Of a stretch of DNA of 64,000 nt, positions 42,420 to 53,130 are shown piece by piece; position 1 is the stretch's first letter; the number at the start of each line of letters is the position of its first letter. Made by a program: the position numbers and the translations under genes. Under the pieces are notes generated by a model. That model saw only the letters and a list, made by a program, of their open reading frames with translations. It made no database searches and was not told the origin of the DNA. Origin of the DNA: Acidobacteriota bacterium (GTDB lineage: Bacteria > Acidobacteriota > Blastocatellia > Pyrinomonadales > Pyrinomonadaceae); contig JAOAPY010000047.1 of NCBI GenBank assembly GCA_025463135.1, positions 62,001 through 126,000 on the forward strand, in the 5' to 3' direction.

Positions 42420-45400
42420 TCAGGATCGGGACTCTACCAATTCGCCGCACTCTCTCACATGAGTCGCAAGAAAAGTCTGGATACGCTCAAACTCTTCTTT
42501 AGCCCTGGCCAGCGCGCGAGGCGCCGGGGCCAACTGCTTTTCACGACCTGCTCGTTCCAGTGTACGTAGCGACTCGATCACCGCAGTCATGCCGCAGTTC
42601 GCGCTGGCCCCGGCCGAGTTGTGCGCCAACGCTTCAATCTCATTTCCGTCGCCAGAGATCAAGGCGACCTCTAACTGGCCCAGGTTCTCTGACATGGATT
42701 CAAGGTACAGCGTGAGGAGTCCTGAGTATTCGCCTGGCTCGTCACCCATAGCCTCGTGCATACGCGCCATATCGACCGGAGATACTACGGCTGTGGCCGG
42801 GTTGGGTTCGCCTGCTGCCGTTTGGGGAGCGATAAGAAAGGCTTCGAGTACGCGGTTCAATTCTTCCATCTTAACGGGCTTGGTGATGTAGTCGTCCATG
42901 CCGGCAGCGATGCACCTATCGCGATCACCTGCGAGTGCGTGCGCGGTCATGGCCACGATCGGGATGCGTCGGATCCCGGCTTCACGAAGACGAATTTCAC
43001 TGGTCGCTTCATAGCCGTCCATCTCAGGCATCTGACAATCCATCAGCACCAGGTCGTAAGGAATTCTACTCACGGCCTCGACGGCCTCGCGACCATTGGC
43101 CACGGCGTCCGCGCGGTAACCCAGCTTTTGCAACTGCCGGATAGCAATTTTCTGATTCACGATGTTGTCTTCCGCCAGCAGAACTAGTTTGTTGTTCATT
43201 TTTTTTGTGTCCTGCAAAGCGTGTTTGGTAATCAGGCCCGACGATGCGCTCGCTTCTCCATCGCGAGGATGGCTCATGACGGAAATAAGACAATCAAACA
43301 ATTGAGACTGCCGCACGGGTTTGCTGAGATATGCCGCAATGCCGGCATCACGTGATCGCCCGCCATCGCCTCGCTCTCCCGCCGAGGTCAAGAGGACCAA
43401 ATGCATTTGCGCTGTGTCGGGGTTGGACTTAATGGCCCGGGCTAACTCGAAACCGTCCATGCCCGGCATCAGGAAATCCAGGATCACCAGATCGTAAGGG
43501 TTGCTCTCGGCGGCGGCGGCCTGCAATAGTTCCAAGGCCCGCGCGCCCGAATCGGCCTCGGCATGGACCATGCCCCATGACTCGAGTTGGTGCGACAAGA
43601 TCCTGCGGTTGGTCATGTTGTCGTCAACCACCAGGGCGCGCAGATTCTCAAGGTTGTCGACATGCGCCGGGGACAGAACTGCTGTTGCCGGCTGTTTGTC
43701 AAAGCTGGCCGTGAACCAAAAGGTCGAACCTTCACCGAGAGTGCTGACGACTCCTATCTGTCCACCCATCAGGGCCACAAGCTGTTTGGAAATCGATAAG
43801 CCCAGTCCCGTGCCCCCATACTTGCGAGTGGTCGAGCCATCGGCCTGCGTGAATGCCTGGAACAACTTCTGCTGAGTTTCTTCACTGATCCCAATCCCGG
43901 TGTCCTTCACTGAAAAACGGATCATGACGGAGTCGTCAGTTTCGAATTCCTTTTCCGCCGACACCACCACTTCACCCTGCTCGGTAAACTTCAGAGCGTT
44001 GCCGGTAAGATTGGTAAGTACTTGCCGGAGTCTTCCGGGATCGCCCTGCAACGCAGTGGGAACGTCGCTACGAACAAATGAAGCAAACTCGATATCTTTT
44101 TCGCGTGCCCGTTCAGCCAGTAAGTCAACTGTCCCTTCGACGGCATTGCGCAGATCGAAGTCGACGATATCGAATTGAAGTTTGCCGGCTTCGATCTTCG
44201 AGAAGTCGAGAATGTCGTTGATGATGGTGAGCAGCGCATCGCCACTGGTGCGGATGGTCTCGGCAAAATCCCGCTGCTCAGCATCGAGTTCGGTGTCGAG
44301 CAGCAGCCCGGTCATGCCGATCACGCCGTTCATCGGCGTGCGAATCTCGTGGCTCATGTTCGCCAGGAATTCTGACTTCAGGCGCGCCGACTCCAGGGCG
44401 GCATCTCTTGCCTGCTCCAGATCGCGTTCGGCCCGCTTGCGCTCGATTGCCAGCGCGATCTGGTCGCCGACGGTCGCAAGGAATTCAAGATCGCGCTGCG
44501 TGTAAGCATCTGCCTCTTCATAGTGCTGTACGACCAGTACGCCAATGACGCCGGAGGGCGTCCGCAGTGGCACGCCCAGCCAGGAAGCCGAGTCGGTGCC
44601 GCGTTTCTCCAGATCGTTTTGCTCGCAAAGCTGCCTCATGCTCTCTTCGTTTAATAAGAGCGCTTGACCCGTTTGCAGCACGTGACTGCTGAAGCCGGCG
44701 CCGAGCGGTTTCGGTTCCGGGATAGGATCAAACTTATCCGCCCAAAACTCGAAATGCATTCGGCTGGTGCTCAAATCATAGAGTGTGACAAAGCAGTTCT
44801 CTGCGTAGAGGATTTTACATATTGAGCGGTGGGTAAGCTTGAGCAATTCGTCCAAATTAGAGGTACTCACAATACCCTGCACAACTTCCGCGATGATTTG
44901 GCGTTCGGTTTCTGTTCGCGTGCGCTCGGTGACATCGCTGTAGAAAGCGCGCATCGCCCACGGCTTATCCGGTTCGCTACTAACACTAATGCTGCCCCGA
45001 ACAACTATTGTCTTGCCGGTCTTCGAAATAAATCTTGTTTCCATCGTGTCGGGAATTTCACCGCGCAGAATGCCCGCGAACACCGACTGGCAATGCTCCC
45101 GTTCTTCAGGATGAATGACTTCGAAAAGATTCAAGCCGCCTAGTTCTTCCTCTCTGTACTCGAGTGTCCGCAGCCAGGCGGAATTTACGTAATTAAAAGA
45201 ACCCTCCCTACCCACGCAGTGAATCAAATCGGTTGCGCTGTCGAACAAGTCTCGATAACGCTCTTCGCTCTCGCGGAGTCTTTCGTCATGCAGTCGTCGT
45301 TCGGTGATGTCCTCGACATGCGCCACAAAATAGAGTGGCTGTCTGGCGCTGTCACGTACCAGCGAGACGCTCAAGTTAACGTTCACCGCGCGGCCCTGTT

Positions 45401-46181
45401 TGTGAATGTAACGCTTCTCCAGCTGATAGGTCTCTAATTCACCGGCCAACATTCGCCGGATGGCTTCCAGGTCTAATTCCAAATCATCCGGGTGCGTGAT
45501 GCTTTGGAAATCAGTCGCCAACAATTCCGCCTCGGAATAACCAACCATCTCACACAGGACGCGATTGACTTGCAACCAGCGCCCGTCAAGGCCGACCAGT
45601 GAAATGCCGATGGGAGCTTCACCGAACGCCTGGCGGAAGCGATCTTCGCTGGCGCGCAGTCTTTCTTCGCCGCGCTTGCGTTCGCTAATGTCACGTGCCA
45701 TGCCCTGGACACCGGTCGGAATCCCATTCTCCTGAACGAGCCGTGAGTTCACTTCGAGAGTTAGTCGCCGTCCATCTTTGGCAATGATCTCCAGTTCATA
45801 AGTCGAAGGCGCCATAGCACTGGGCTTGCGAGCCAGCATCAGCCTGGCATTTTCCAGGTATTCCGGCGCGATCACCTGGGCAATGTTCATCGAGCAAGAC
45901 TCTTCGCTCGTGTAACCGGTGATCCTTTCGCAAGCTTTATTTACGGAGGTGTAATTACCATCGAGGTCGTGGGTATAAATGATGTCGTTCGCATTCTCGA
46001 AAAGGTCTCGATATCTCTGTTCGCTTTCCTTGAGTGCGGCCTCAGTACGCTCACGTTCCGTAACCTCACTGCCAACCCCCACGTAACCTGCGGTCTGACC
46101 ATGTGGCTCGTCTAAGTTCGCACCGGACAACACGGAAATGCCGCGACCGTCGAAATCATTGGAGGATTGTTTGCTTGTCAT
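42420..46181 (-). CDS. Hybrid sensor histidine kinase with PAS, GAF, two receiver domains and Hpt
   Basis: This is a 1253-residue soluble multistep phosphorelay protein. Its domain order is three PAS domains (about 50-165, 170-290, 300-420; e.g. [20 protein letters not shown]), a GAF domain (about 430-580) and HisKA with the phospho-His in [15 protein letters not shown] (about 612). HATPase ([27 protein letters not shown]) is at about 720-830. Receiver 1 ([22 protein letters not shown]) is at about 845-965, receiver 2 ([23 protein letters not shown]) at about 1000-1115, and C-terminal Hpt has [13 protein letters not shown] (His about 1180). There is no transmembrane segment, so it senses cytoplasmic or gas signals. 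The first 45 residues look like the tail of a further PAS domain ([20 protein letters not shown]), as if the N-terminus were truncated. It lies between the polysaccharide operon and a divergent secreted protein gene. Control of the operon is possible but unproven, and there is no DNA-binding output in the protein. Confidence 0.93.
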   Translation of the reverse strand: MTSKQSSNDFDGRGISVLSGANLDEPHGQTAGYVGVGSEVTERERTEAALKESEQRYRDLFENANDIIYTHDLDGNYTSVNKACERITGYTSEESCSMNIAQVIAPEYLENARLMLARKPSAMAPSTYELEIIAKDGRRLTLEVNSRLVQENGIPTGVQGMARDISERKRGEERLRASEDRFRQAFGEAPIGISLVGLDGRWLQVNRVLCEMVGYSEAELLATDFQSITHPDDLELDLEAIRRMLAGELETYQLEKRYIHKQGRAVNVNLSVSLVRDSARQPLYFVAHVEDITERRLHDERLRESEERYRDLFDSATDLIHCVGREGSFNYVNSAWLRTLEYREEELGGLNLFEVIHPEEREHCQSVFAGILRGEIPDTMETRFISKTGKTIVVRGSISVSSEPDKPWAMRAFYSDVTERTRTETERQIIAEVVQGIVSTSNLDELLKLTHRSICKILYAENCFVTLYDLSTSRMHFEFWADKFDPIPEPKPLGAGFSSHVLQTGQALLLNEESMRQLCEQNDLEKRGTDSASWLGVPLRTPSGVIGVLVVQHYEEADAYTQRDLEFLATVGDQIALAIERKRAERDLEQARDAALESARLKSEFLANMSHEIRTPMNGVIGMTGLLLDTELDAEQRDFAETIRTSGDALLTIINDILDFSKIEAGKLQFDIVDFDLRNAVEGTVDLLAERAREKDIEFASFVRSDVPTALQGDPGRLRQVLTNLTGNALKFTEQGEVVVSAEKEFETDDSVMIRFSVKDTGIGISEETQQKLFQAFTQADGSTTRKYGGTGLGLSISKQLVALMGGQIGVVSTLGEGSTFWFTASFDKQPATAVLSPAHVDNLENLRALVVDDNMTNRRILSHQLESWGMVHAEADSGARALELLQAAAAESNPYDLVILDFLMPGMDGFELARAIKSNPDTAQMHLVLLTSAGERGDGGRSRDAGIAAYLSKPVRQSQLFDCLISVMSHPRDGEASASSGLITKHALQDTKKMNNKLVLLAEDNIVNQKIAIRQLQKLGYRADAVANGREAVEAVSRIPYDLVLMDCQMPEMDGYEATSEIRLREAGIRRIPIVAMTAHALAGDRDRCIAAGMDDYITKPVKMEELNRVLEAFLIAPQTAAGEPNPATAVVSPVDMARMHEAMGDEPGEYSGLLTLYLESMSENLGQLEVALISGDGNEIEALAHNSAGASANCGMTAVIESLRTLERAGREKQLAPAPRALARAKEEFERIQTFLATHVRECGELVESRS

Positions 46182-46805
46182 TGTAATAAGCCTAAGTTCA
46201 AAGTCTGAGGGATCAAAGGCAGGCGCACATTACTGTAAGTCGTGGAAAGTTGTGGTGAAGCGTTGGATCGCGGTCAATACGCAGGGTGCGAGTCCGGCGC
46301 TTCACCTGGGCAGATAGGGGCTGACCGACGCAGAAGTGCGGCATTAAGTCACCTTAAGTTACCGGTTTGGTCCCGGTAAACCGCCACTCGCATCTTGCAT
46401 GCCAGTTGAGTTCAGCACAACGACACTTTCGGCCGGTTCGGTTCAGCAACTCTCTTCGAACAACTTCGGCTGGTCACAGTCACATTCATGATCCATCGCC
46501 AACGCTGAAGTCTTAGTTCGCTAAGAGCGATGCTGCTCGTCGTGGATGGAATGAAAATTTCCGCAGCGAAGGATGCAGAAAAGCGGAATTCTCCACGTGC
46601 ATTTATGAGCTGCAATGAAGAATGCCTTTATTTAACGAGGGCACGGCCATTGCTAACGGAGAGTTGAGGTATCTCTTTTGTGTTTGTTGCACTCACTACT
46701 TAGAGCGAAGTAGAGGTCATTCAACAACCGTCATTCTTTCAGCTCCTCCTGAATGTCTGACACCAATGCCTTGTGAGAGTTCGTGGTTATTGCCGTCTCA
46801 CAAAC
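46182..46805. other. Divergent intergenic region
   Basis: This is about 630 bases between the kinase gene (minus) and the secreted multidomain protein gene (plus), so promoters for both should lie here. I see one stem (TTACCGG/CCGGTAA, 46359-46379) and no convincing small gene, tRNA or known riboswitch. Short frames on both strands lack family similarity. Confidence 0.5.
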
Positions 46806-46809
46806 CGGA
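46806..46809 (+). promoter_or_regulatory. Shine-Dalgarno site that decides the start of the 46818 gene
   Basis: GGAG lies eight bases before ATG 46818. A GTG at 46773 is also in frame, but it adds residues ahead of the signal peptide and has no comparable site. Confidence 0.65.
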
Positions 46810-46817
46810 GAGCCCGC

Positions 46818-49800
46818 ATGCGTAGTCCGAATGTCAGCCGCACATCAGCGCGAAATTACCAACTGGTCTTTGTCGTTGTCTTTACAAGCCTCCTGATATT
46901 GAATCTGTGGAGCGCACGCGCGAAGTCGACTGGGCCTGGCGAAAAGTCCATGCCTGCCTCAACATCGATTGATATCCGCGGCCCTGGCCCATCGCCGACG
47001 TCCGGCGCCATGAGGTCTGATTCGCCGGCTTCCTTCACTGCGTCTCTCGTGCTTAGCGTGTTGCCGCAAACGATTTCACGCAGCGGCTACTTCAAAGTCA
47101 CGGGCTCCAATTTTGGCGTCTCGCACGACGGCAACAGCCATCTGCTCGTCAACAGCGTTGCCGCGATTGTCGTGACGTGGAGCGACACTGAGATTACGGG
47201 GTATATCCCGGAAGGCTCAATTCTGGGAAGTGTTCCGGTTCAAGTTGCAACCACAGCGGGTACGAGCAATGCGGCAAATGTGAATGTGACAGTCCGTCAG
47301 ACCACCGGGCGGATCCGCTGGCGCGTGGAGATGGCCGGTGACTATGCTCCCAATCGTGTGGCAGTGGCACCTCCAGGAGTGCCCGGCGCGGGCACGATCT
47401 ATGTTGCGACAAACGCGGGATATCTTTACGCGTGGGCTCCTGACGGCGCGCTCATGTGGATCGCGCCCGGCGGCGACGGCAATACACAAGTTTCGCTCGG
47501 AGCCGACGGGACAATTTACACCGGGACGACAGATAACAACGGCTCGCCAGGTGTAGCCGCGTGGAATCCGAATGGTACACCGAAGTGGCTGTTTGCTGAT
47601 CCCAATGGGCAGACCGTGCGTGCTGGTCCGAACGTCGGTCCAGACGGAAAGATCTACGTCATCTTCAGACCGCTGAACGCGCAGAGCTTAAACTTTGCAG
47701 CCATCCGCCCCGACGGCTCGCTGGCCTGGTTTGTGAATCGCAACTTCTTCAAGTACGGCCAGACAGGCGGGAAAGAACTCCTCTTTGGTCGCACGACCCA
47801 GCACGTGTACTTCGCCTTTGATCTTGATCCCGATCCGGACCCGAGCTTTACGAATGGCGGCTTCTTCGCTTACGACTTCGACGGCCATCTCGTGTGGCAA
47901 CGCGGAGGCATGTGCTGTGGAGTGCCCGCGGTGGCGCCCGACGAGGACTTGCGACACTATGGCGCGCGCTTGAACGCGCAGACTGGTGCCTCTGTTTATG
48001 CTTTTGGTTTTTCGCCTTATGGGGTGTCGGCCAATCAAGGCACTCCGGATGTCGGCCCCACCAACATACACTACGCCAGCAACAACGACCGGCTCTGGGC
48101 CATCAATCCCAACGGCTCGCAAAAGTGGCGCTACGATCCGTTGAATACCGACGGCAGCCTCGTCTCGCTTGGCAGTCCCGTATTAAACCCGAGCAACACT
48201 GCGATTCTGATGGGTGGCGGCGGTGCGTTCGGACAGGAGAGCCTCTTTCTATCGGTTGATCCCCTGACGGGACAGGAGCAGTGGCGCCAGCTCCTTCCCC
48301 GCGAGGCGGGTTACGAACCTTACGGTAACTTTTTTATCTCGAAGCAAGCCGCGTATTCGGCCGACGGTAACACGGGCTATCTGGCGGCCGACATCAATGG
48401 CGATCAAAGCTGGCCTTTCACTCAGGTGAAATGCGTCCTTTACGCCTTGAATACCGGCGCCGCCGGTCCAGTTAACCAGTCAAGTATCAGCGGTCAAGTG
48501 ACGAGTTTAAGCAGTGCGGGAATTTCTAACGTCTCCCTGCTACTCGTACCGTCGAGCGGTGCATCGTCGTTAACGTCTACGACGGATGCGAACGGCAATT
48601 ACCTGTTCGCGAATGTGGTCATGGGCGACAGCTATACTGTTTCTCCTTCGAAGCCAAATGACACCAACGGCATATCGGCCCTTGATGCTTCAATGGCCGC
48701 ACGTTACGCAGCCAATCTTTTGTCGCTTACTTCGAATCAAGTGATAGCCGCCGATGCCAGCAACAACGGAACAGTCACTTCATTTGATGCTTCGCTGATT
48801 GCGCGCACGGCCGTGGGAATCCCTAACGACGGGATAGCGGGCAGTTGGAAATTCATGCCCGGCAACCGAGTCTTCAACCACCTGATGGCGGCGCAAACAG
48901 ACCAGAACTTTGCCGCGATCCTCGTTGGTGATGTAACCGGAAACTGGACCGGCCTGCCGGAAGAAAGTTTACCTGACGCGGTGACTGCTCCTACCTTAAG
49001 CCGGTCATGGGCCCGGTCAATTGTCGCTCAGACCAGCCCGCTCGCGGCGGGCACAACGATTGCGACTTCATTGCCGAATCAGAGCGATTCATCCGGCGGG
49101 TTGGCGACAATTGCGATCACGATTGGAGACACGACGGGAAAGGATGTGTTTTCGTACGAGCTCGAAATGGTTTTTGATCCGAATGTGTTGCAACCGCAGA
49201 CAACACCCTTTGACGCATTCGGCACTCTGAGTACCGGCTGGATAATCAATGCGAACACGACAACCGTAGGACACCTCCGCGTGAATGCCTTTAATACCGG
49301 CGCCATGACCGGCCAGGGCACTCTGCTGTTCCTGAAATTTAATGTGGTCGGCGCAGCGAACAGCCAAACGCCCTTGACTTGGACGGGTTTCGATTTCGAC
49401 GAAGGCACGCCGGCGGCAACGTCGACTAATGGATTCTTCACTGTGACCCCACCGGCGACGACGCAACGCACCATCAGCGGTCGTATCGTTACTGAAACAG
49501 GAAATTCGCTGGCCGGAGTCGTGCTGACGATTGTTGGTTCGCAGGGTACGACAAGGGTGCTCACCGATGCAGCTGGAGGTTATCGCTTTACGACGGCTGT
49601 GACCGGACAGTTTTATACGGTAGCCGCCACTCTGGCTAACTACATTTTCAGTCCAGCGAATCTCAGCTTCTCGCTCATCGGCGACAAGACTGACGCAGGC
49701 TTTACGGCAAGTGCTCCACCAACGCAAACGGAGAATGCAGTGGACGGCGCCGAATACTTCGTGCGCCAGCAGTACCTCGATTTTCTGGGCCGCGAGCCCG

Positions 49801-50483
49801 ACCAGGGCGGATTGACTTACTGGTCAGACCGCATCAATCAATGTCTGGGCGACGTTTTGTGCATTTGCAGCCGGCGCATTGACGTATCAGCGGCCTTCTT
49901 CATCGAGCAGGAGTTCCAGGCGTCCGGCTCATTCGTCTACGACCTGTATGCCGGTACGCTCGGACGCAGACCGACATACACGGAATATTCTGTCGATCGA
50001 CGAGCAGTAGTGGGTGGGGCAAATCTCGAAACAGACAAAACACTGTTCGCTAAGAATTTTGTGCAGCGGGCAGAGTTCGTCCAGAAGTATCAGGCTCAGA
50101 CATCTACTGAGTTATTCGTAGGAGCGTTGCTGCAAAGCGCTTTGACGGCGGGGGCCGATCTCGGCAGCGAACGCGGGAATCTAATCGACGCCTACAACCG
50201 CGGTACTAGTTTGGCCGAGAGCCGCGCCTTAGTAGTGCGAGCACTGGCCGACAACGTAACGCTAAAGCAATCGCAGTACAACGCCGCCTTCGTGCTGGCG
50301 GAGTATTTCAGCTATCTGCGTCGCGGACCGGATCAAGGCGGTTACGCCTTCTGGTTGAATGTATTGAACAGCAGCACACAGAATAATTATGGCGGCATGG
50401 TCTGTTCGTTCATTACCTCGGCGGAGTATCAACTGCGATTCAGTTCAGTCGTCACTCATAACAACGGCGAGTGTGGTCAATAG
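46818..50483 (+). CDS. Secreted multidomain protein: IPT, PQQ-like propeller, dockerin, cohesin-like, carboxypeptidase-regulatory and DUF4214 domains
   Basis: This 1221-residue protein has a signal peptide (NYQLVFVVVFTSLLILNLW) at its start. Domains in order: an IPT/TIG fold (about 77-161, KVTGSNFGVSHDGNSHLL); a beta-propeller of PQQ-type repeats (about 167-550, e.g. YLYAWAPDGALMWIAPGGDG and LWAINPNGSQKWRYD); a carboxypeptidase-regulatory-like beta sandwich (about 554-610); a duplicated dockerin-like calcium loop pair (about 611-667, NDTNGISALDAS and DASNNGTVTSFDAS); a cohesin-like domain (about 761-874, YELEMVFDPNVLQ); a second regulatory-like domain (about 882-964); and a C-terminal DUF4214 pair (about 974-1221, YLDFLGREPDQGGLTYW and YFSYLRRGPDQGGYAFW). 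It is probably a surface or S-layer-associated glycan-binding or structural protein. Dockerin and cohesin in one chain could allow self-assembly. Its ligand is unknown. Confidence 0.85.
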   Translation: MRSPNVSRTSARNYQLVFVVVFTSLLILNLWSARAKSTGPGEKSMPASTSIDIRGPGPSPTSGAMRSDSPASFTASLVLSVLPQTISRSGYFKVTGSNFGVSHDGNSHLLVNSVAAIVVTWSDTEITGYIPEGSILGSVPVQVATTAGTSNAANVNVTVRQTTGRIRWRVEMAGDYAPNRVAVAPPGVPGAGTIYVATNAGYLYAWAPDGALMWIAPGGDGNTQVSLGADGTIYTGTTDNNGSPGVAAWNPNGTPKWLFADPNGQTVRAGPNVGPDGKIYVIFRPLNAQSLNFAAIRPDGSLAWFVNRNFFKYGQTGGKELLFGRTTQHVYFAFDLDPDPDPSFTNGGFFAYDFDGHLVWQRGGMCCGVPAVAPDEDLRHYGARLNAQTGASVYAFGFSPYGVSANQGTPDVGPTNIHYASNNDRLWAINPNGSQKWRYDPLNTDGSLVSLGSPVLNPSNTAILMGGGGAFGQESLFLSVDPLTGQEQWRQLLPREAGYEPYGNFFISKQAAYSADGNTGYLAADINGDQSWPFTQVKCVLYALNTGAAGPVNQSSISGQVTSLSSAGISNVSLLLVPSSGASSLTSTTDANGNYLFANVVMGDSYTVSPSKPNDTNGISALDASMAARYAANLLSLTSNQVIAADASNNGTVTSFDASLIARTAVGIPNDGIAGSWKFMPGNRVFNHLMAAQTDQNFAAILVGDVTGNWTGLPEESLPDAVTAPTLSRSWARSIVAQTSPLAAGTTIATSLPNQSDSSGGLATIAITIGDTTGKDVFSYELEMVFDPNVLQPQTTPFDAFGTLSTGWIINANTTTVGHLRVNAFNTGAMTGQGTLLFLKFNVVGAANSQTPLTWTGFDFDEGTPAATSTNGFFTVTPPATTQRTISGRIVTETGNSLAGVVLTIVGSQGTTRVLTDAAGGYRFTTAVTGQFYTVAATLANYIFSPANLSFSLIGDKTDAGFTASAPPTQTENAVDGAEYFVRQQYLDFLGREPDQGGLTYWSDRINQCLGDVLCICSRRIDVSAAFFIEQEFQASGSFVYDLYAGTLGRRPTYTEYSVDRRAVVGGANLETDKTLFAKNFVQRAEFVQKYQAQTSTELFVGALLQSALTAGADLGSERGNLIDAYNRGTSLAESRALVVRALADNVTLKQSQYNAAFVLAEYFSYLRRGPDQGGYAFWLNVLNSSTQNNYGGMVCSFITSAEYQLRFSSVVTHNNGECGQ

Positions 50484-50517
50484 TTGAGCATCGCAGCTGC
50501 ACTCAAAGGTTGCTTAT

Positions 50518-53079
50518 CTAAAACGAGTCCGCCATTGAACGGATCTTGAGTTTATTTTGAAAGTCGCCGGTCGCGATCGTGGCTCGTGTGCGGAATTCAA
50601 CTTCGACTTTACGACCCGGAATTAGATCGAAGTAGTTGTCGACAAAAAACCCGGAGTAACCGGGCACAGACAGGTAAACTGCTCGCGCAAATCGGTCGGC
50701 GCTCAAGGTGATCTTGAATCCGCCCGGCGCCGGCATGACCTGTGGACTAATTTGCGACCGCGGCACCGCCAGATCCTTGTAGGGTTTAAAGAAATGTTCG
50801 TTGCGCGAAACAGGCTTGCCATCCACCAGCAACTCCGCCAGTAGGACGACGCCGGCCGCGTTTTTATCGGTCAACAGAGTCTGAACGGGAATGGTGAAAT
50901 ATGACTTGCTCTTGAGTGCCGCGACCTCGATGTCCTTTTGTTGGCTCCACAGGGTCTTGCCTTCAAAGTCGAGCAGGCTCAGGCTCAGTTGCGCGGCGAA
51001 GGGCTTTACCCGATCAGAAACAACAAAGACTTCAAGGTTACCGTTCTCCTCGTGCGGGCTGACCAACACTTCGCCGTAAAAGCGGCGCGCGTAGTACTGC
51101 AGCGCCTTCCAACGACCGGTGTAGTCTATGCTGGACCATGAAGCGACCGGCCAGCAGTCGTCGATCTGCCAAAAAAGTGAACCCATGTTGTGCGGCATGA
51201 TGCGTCGCAGATGTTCGGCGCCGATCTTGATCCCTTCGGCTTGTAATACCTGGCTCACATACAAAAACGATTCGAAGTCCTTCGGCTCAGGATATTCGCG
51301 TAACATGTATTCACGTATAAGCTGATTGCCGCGCGGATGCCGCTGATGGGCCATCATCACCGGTGATTTGATATCGTGATCCTCGGGGACGGTATAGGTG
51401 TTGACTGTCTCAAGTTGCGGAAAAGATTGAAAGCCATACTCGCTCATGAAACGCGGATGCTGCTTTTCATACTCGCTAAACGGCAGCGACGCATGCCAGA
51501 CCTGCCAATAGTGAAGGTCACCCATCTTTTGTGATTCCGGATCGTCTTCCAATTTGGAACTGGGTGAGCTGGGCCAGTAAGGTCGCGACGGATCGAGTGA
51601 ACCGCAAACCTCCGGCAATACACCGTAAAAGATCTTCAAATAATCGTCCCAGAGCCTGGCAGGCAATTGATCTTTCCAGCCCCAGTGAAACCATCCCGAC
51701 TCGATTTCATTGTTCCCTACCCACATCACAATGCTCGGATGATTGCGCAACCGCTTCACGTTATCGACGGCTTCCTGCCGCACGTTGTCAAGAAACGCCT
51801 GGTCACCGGGATAGAGGCTGCAGCCAAACATGAAATCCTGCCAGACAAGAATTCCCATCTCGTCGCAGAGTTCATAGAAATCGTTGCGCTCGTAAATGCC
51901 GCCGCCCCACACCCGCAGCATATTCATGTTCGAGTCGCGCACCGATTCCAGCAGTTGCCGATACTTTTCAGTGCTGATGCGCGACGGAAAACTGTCTGCC
52001 GGAATCCAGTTGCCGCCCTTGGCGAAAACCGGAACGCCGTTGATCACGAAAGTAAAACTCTTGCCTGACTCATCACGCTGCTGCCTTAGTTCGAGCGAGC
52101 GCAGGCCCGTGCGTGTCGTGGCTTCATCAATGGCCTTGCCATTAACCAGGAGCCGCGCTTTGAAAGTATAGAGCGGCTGAGCACCCAGGCCGTTGGGCCA
52201 CCAAAGCGCAGGGTGCGGCACTGCTAAGTCGAGCGTGACGCGATTGGATCCGGGCGCCAGGTTCACTTCCCTTTTTGCCGCAATAGTCTTGTCGGTTAAG
52301 TTGTCCACGATGATGGTTGCGCGCCGCTGGCCATTGGCCACAACTTCAACATCAGCGGTCAAGCTTGCGAGTGTGGTCGTTACCTGCTTTGCCACTATGT
52401 GCAGATCTGCTACGCGCGCCTGGTTCCATGCTTCAAAAAAGACGGGTCGCCAGACCCCGCTGGTAACGAAGCGCGGTCCCCAATCCCAGCCAAACTGATA
52501 CGGTGCCTTGCGTGTGTACGGACTTGTTTTTTCTCCCTGATCGTTTCCGGCGGGCAGCTGATAATTCAGCTTGGCCATAACGGGTAAGACTTCGTTGATA
52601 GGCGAGCGGAAGCGGATCCGTAACGTGTTGGCGCCTGGCTTCAGCAGGCGCTTACAGTCTACACGCCAGGTGCGAAACATGTTGTCGGCATTGAGCAGAG
52701 AGACGTCGTTTAGAAAAACGTTGGCGTAGGTGTCGAGACCCTCAAAGACCAGGTCGATGTTGTCGCGAGTTAGAATTTCAGCACTGACGTTGAAAGTGGT
52801 TTGATATTCCCAATCAGTCTTGCCGATCCACTGCTGCTTCTGTTCGTTGTCGCGATAGAAAGGGTCTTCGATCAGTTTATTTTTAAGCAGATCAGTATGC
52901 ACACAGCCCGGCACGCTCGCCGGATACCAGGCATCCTTACCCACCTCTCGAAATTGCCAGCCTGCGGATATTGTGACTTTATGCGCGCCGCTCTCTCTTC
53001 CCTCTCTGGTTTGAGATTGAGAAGTCCCGGCGCTCAAAGTTAGCAGGACCAGAATGGGCGTCAGCAATCTTGCGTTCAT
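50518..53079 (-). CDS. Glycoside hydrolase family 2, beta-mannosidase-like, secreted
   Basis: This 853-residue enzyme starts from ATG 53079, which begins a signal peptide (LLTPILVLLTLSAGTSQSQ); a longer frame to 53115 has no signal. The N-terminal sugar-binding jelly roll shows WYPASVPGCVHTDLL and WIGKTDWEYQTTF, the beta-mannosidase pattern, then DLVFEGLDTYANVFLND. The TIM-barrel catalytic domain has MLRVWGGGIYERNDFYELCD, the acid/base Glu in WVGNNEIESGW, and the nucleophile Glu in PRFMSEYGFQSFP. Length and order fit exo-beta-mannosidases that trim mannans or N-glycans from the non-reducing end. It converges with the DUF4214 gene (34-base gap). It is part of a hydrolase neighbourhood with GH5 and GH3 enzymes, which suggests mannan or beta-glucan use. 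Confidence 0.9.
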   Translation of the reverse strand: MNARLLTPILVLLTLSAGTSQSQTREGRESGAHKVTISAGWQFREVGKDAWYPASVPGCVHTDLLKNKLIEDPFYRDNEQKQQWIGKTDWEYQTTFNVSAEILTRDNIDLVFEGLDTYANVFLNDVSLLNADNMFRTWRVDCKRLLKPGANTLRIRFRSPINEVLPVMAKLNYQLPAGNDQGEKTSPYTRKAPYQFGWDWGPRFVTSGVWRPVFFEAWNQARVADLHIVAKQVTTTLASLTADVEVVANGQRRATIIVDNLTDKTIAAKREVNLAPGSNRVTLDLAVPHPALWWPNGLGAQPLYTFKARLLVNGKAIDEATTRTGLRSLELRQQRDESGKSFTFVINGVPVFAKGGNWIPADSFPSRISTEKYRQLLESVRDSNMNMLRVWGGGIYERNDFYELCDEMGILVWQDFMFGCSLYPGDQAFLDNVRQEAVDNVKRLRNHPSIVMWVGNNEIESGWFHWGWKDQLPARLWDDYLKIFYGVLPEVCGSLDPSRPYWPSSPSSKLEDDPESQKMGDLHYWQVWHASLPFSEYEKQHPRFMSEYGFQSFPQLETVNTYTVPEDHDIKSPVMMAHQRHPRGNQLIREYMLREYPEPKDFESFLYVSQVLQAEGIKIGAEHLRRIMPHNMGSLFWQIDDCWPVASWSSIDYTGRWKALQYYARRFYGEVLVSPHEENGNLEVFVVSDRVKPFAAQLSLSLLDFEGKTLWSQQKDIEVAALKSKSYFTIPVQTLLTDKNAAGVVLLAELLVDGKPVSRNEHFFKPYKDLAVPRSQISPQVMPAPGGFKITLSADRFARAVYLSVPGYSGFFVDNYFDLIPGRKVEVEFRTRATIATGDFQNKLKIRSMADSF

Positions 53080-53130
53080 CTGTAGCTCACTTTCAAAAAA
53101 GGATTGTACTTCCAATAGCCCGCTGGCTGG

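Noticed and set aside
42229-42450. Short frames on both strands after the kinase gene
   Set aside because: They have no family similarity, poor starts and overlap with each other; the region is treated as non-coding.
46260-46310. T-arm-like sequence GGGTGCGAGTCC suggesting a tRNA
   Set aside because: No matching T-stem, anticodon arm or acceptor stem can be drawn around it.
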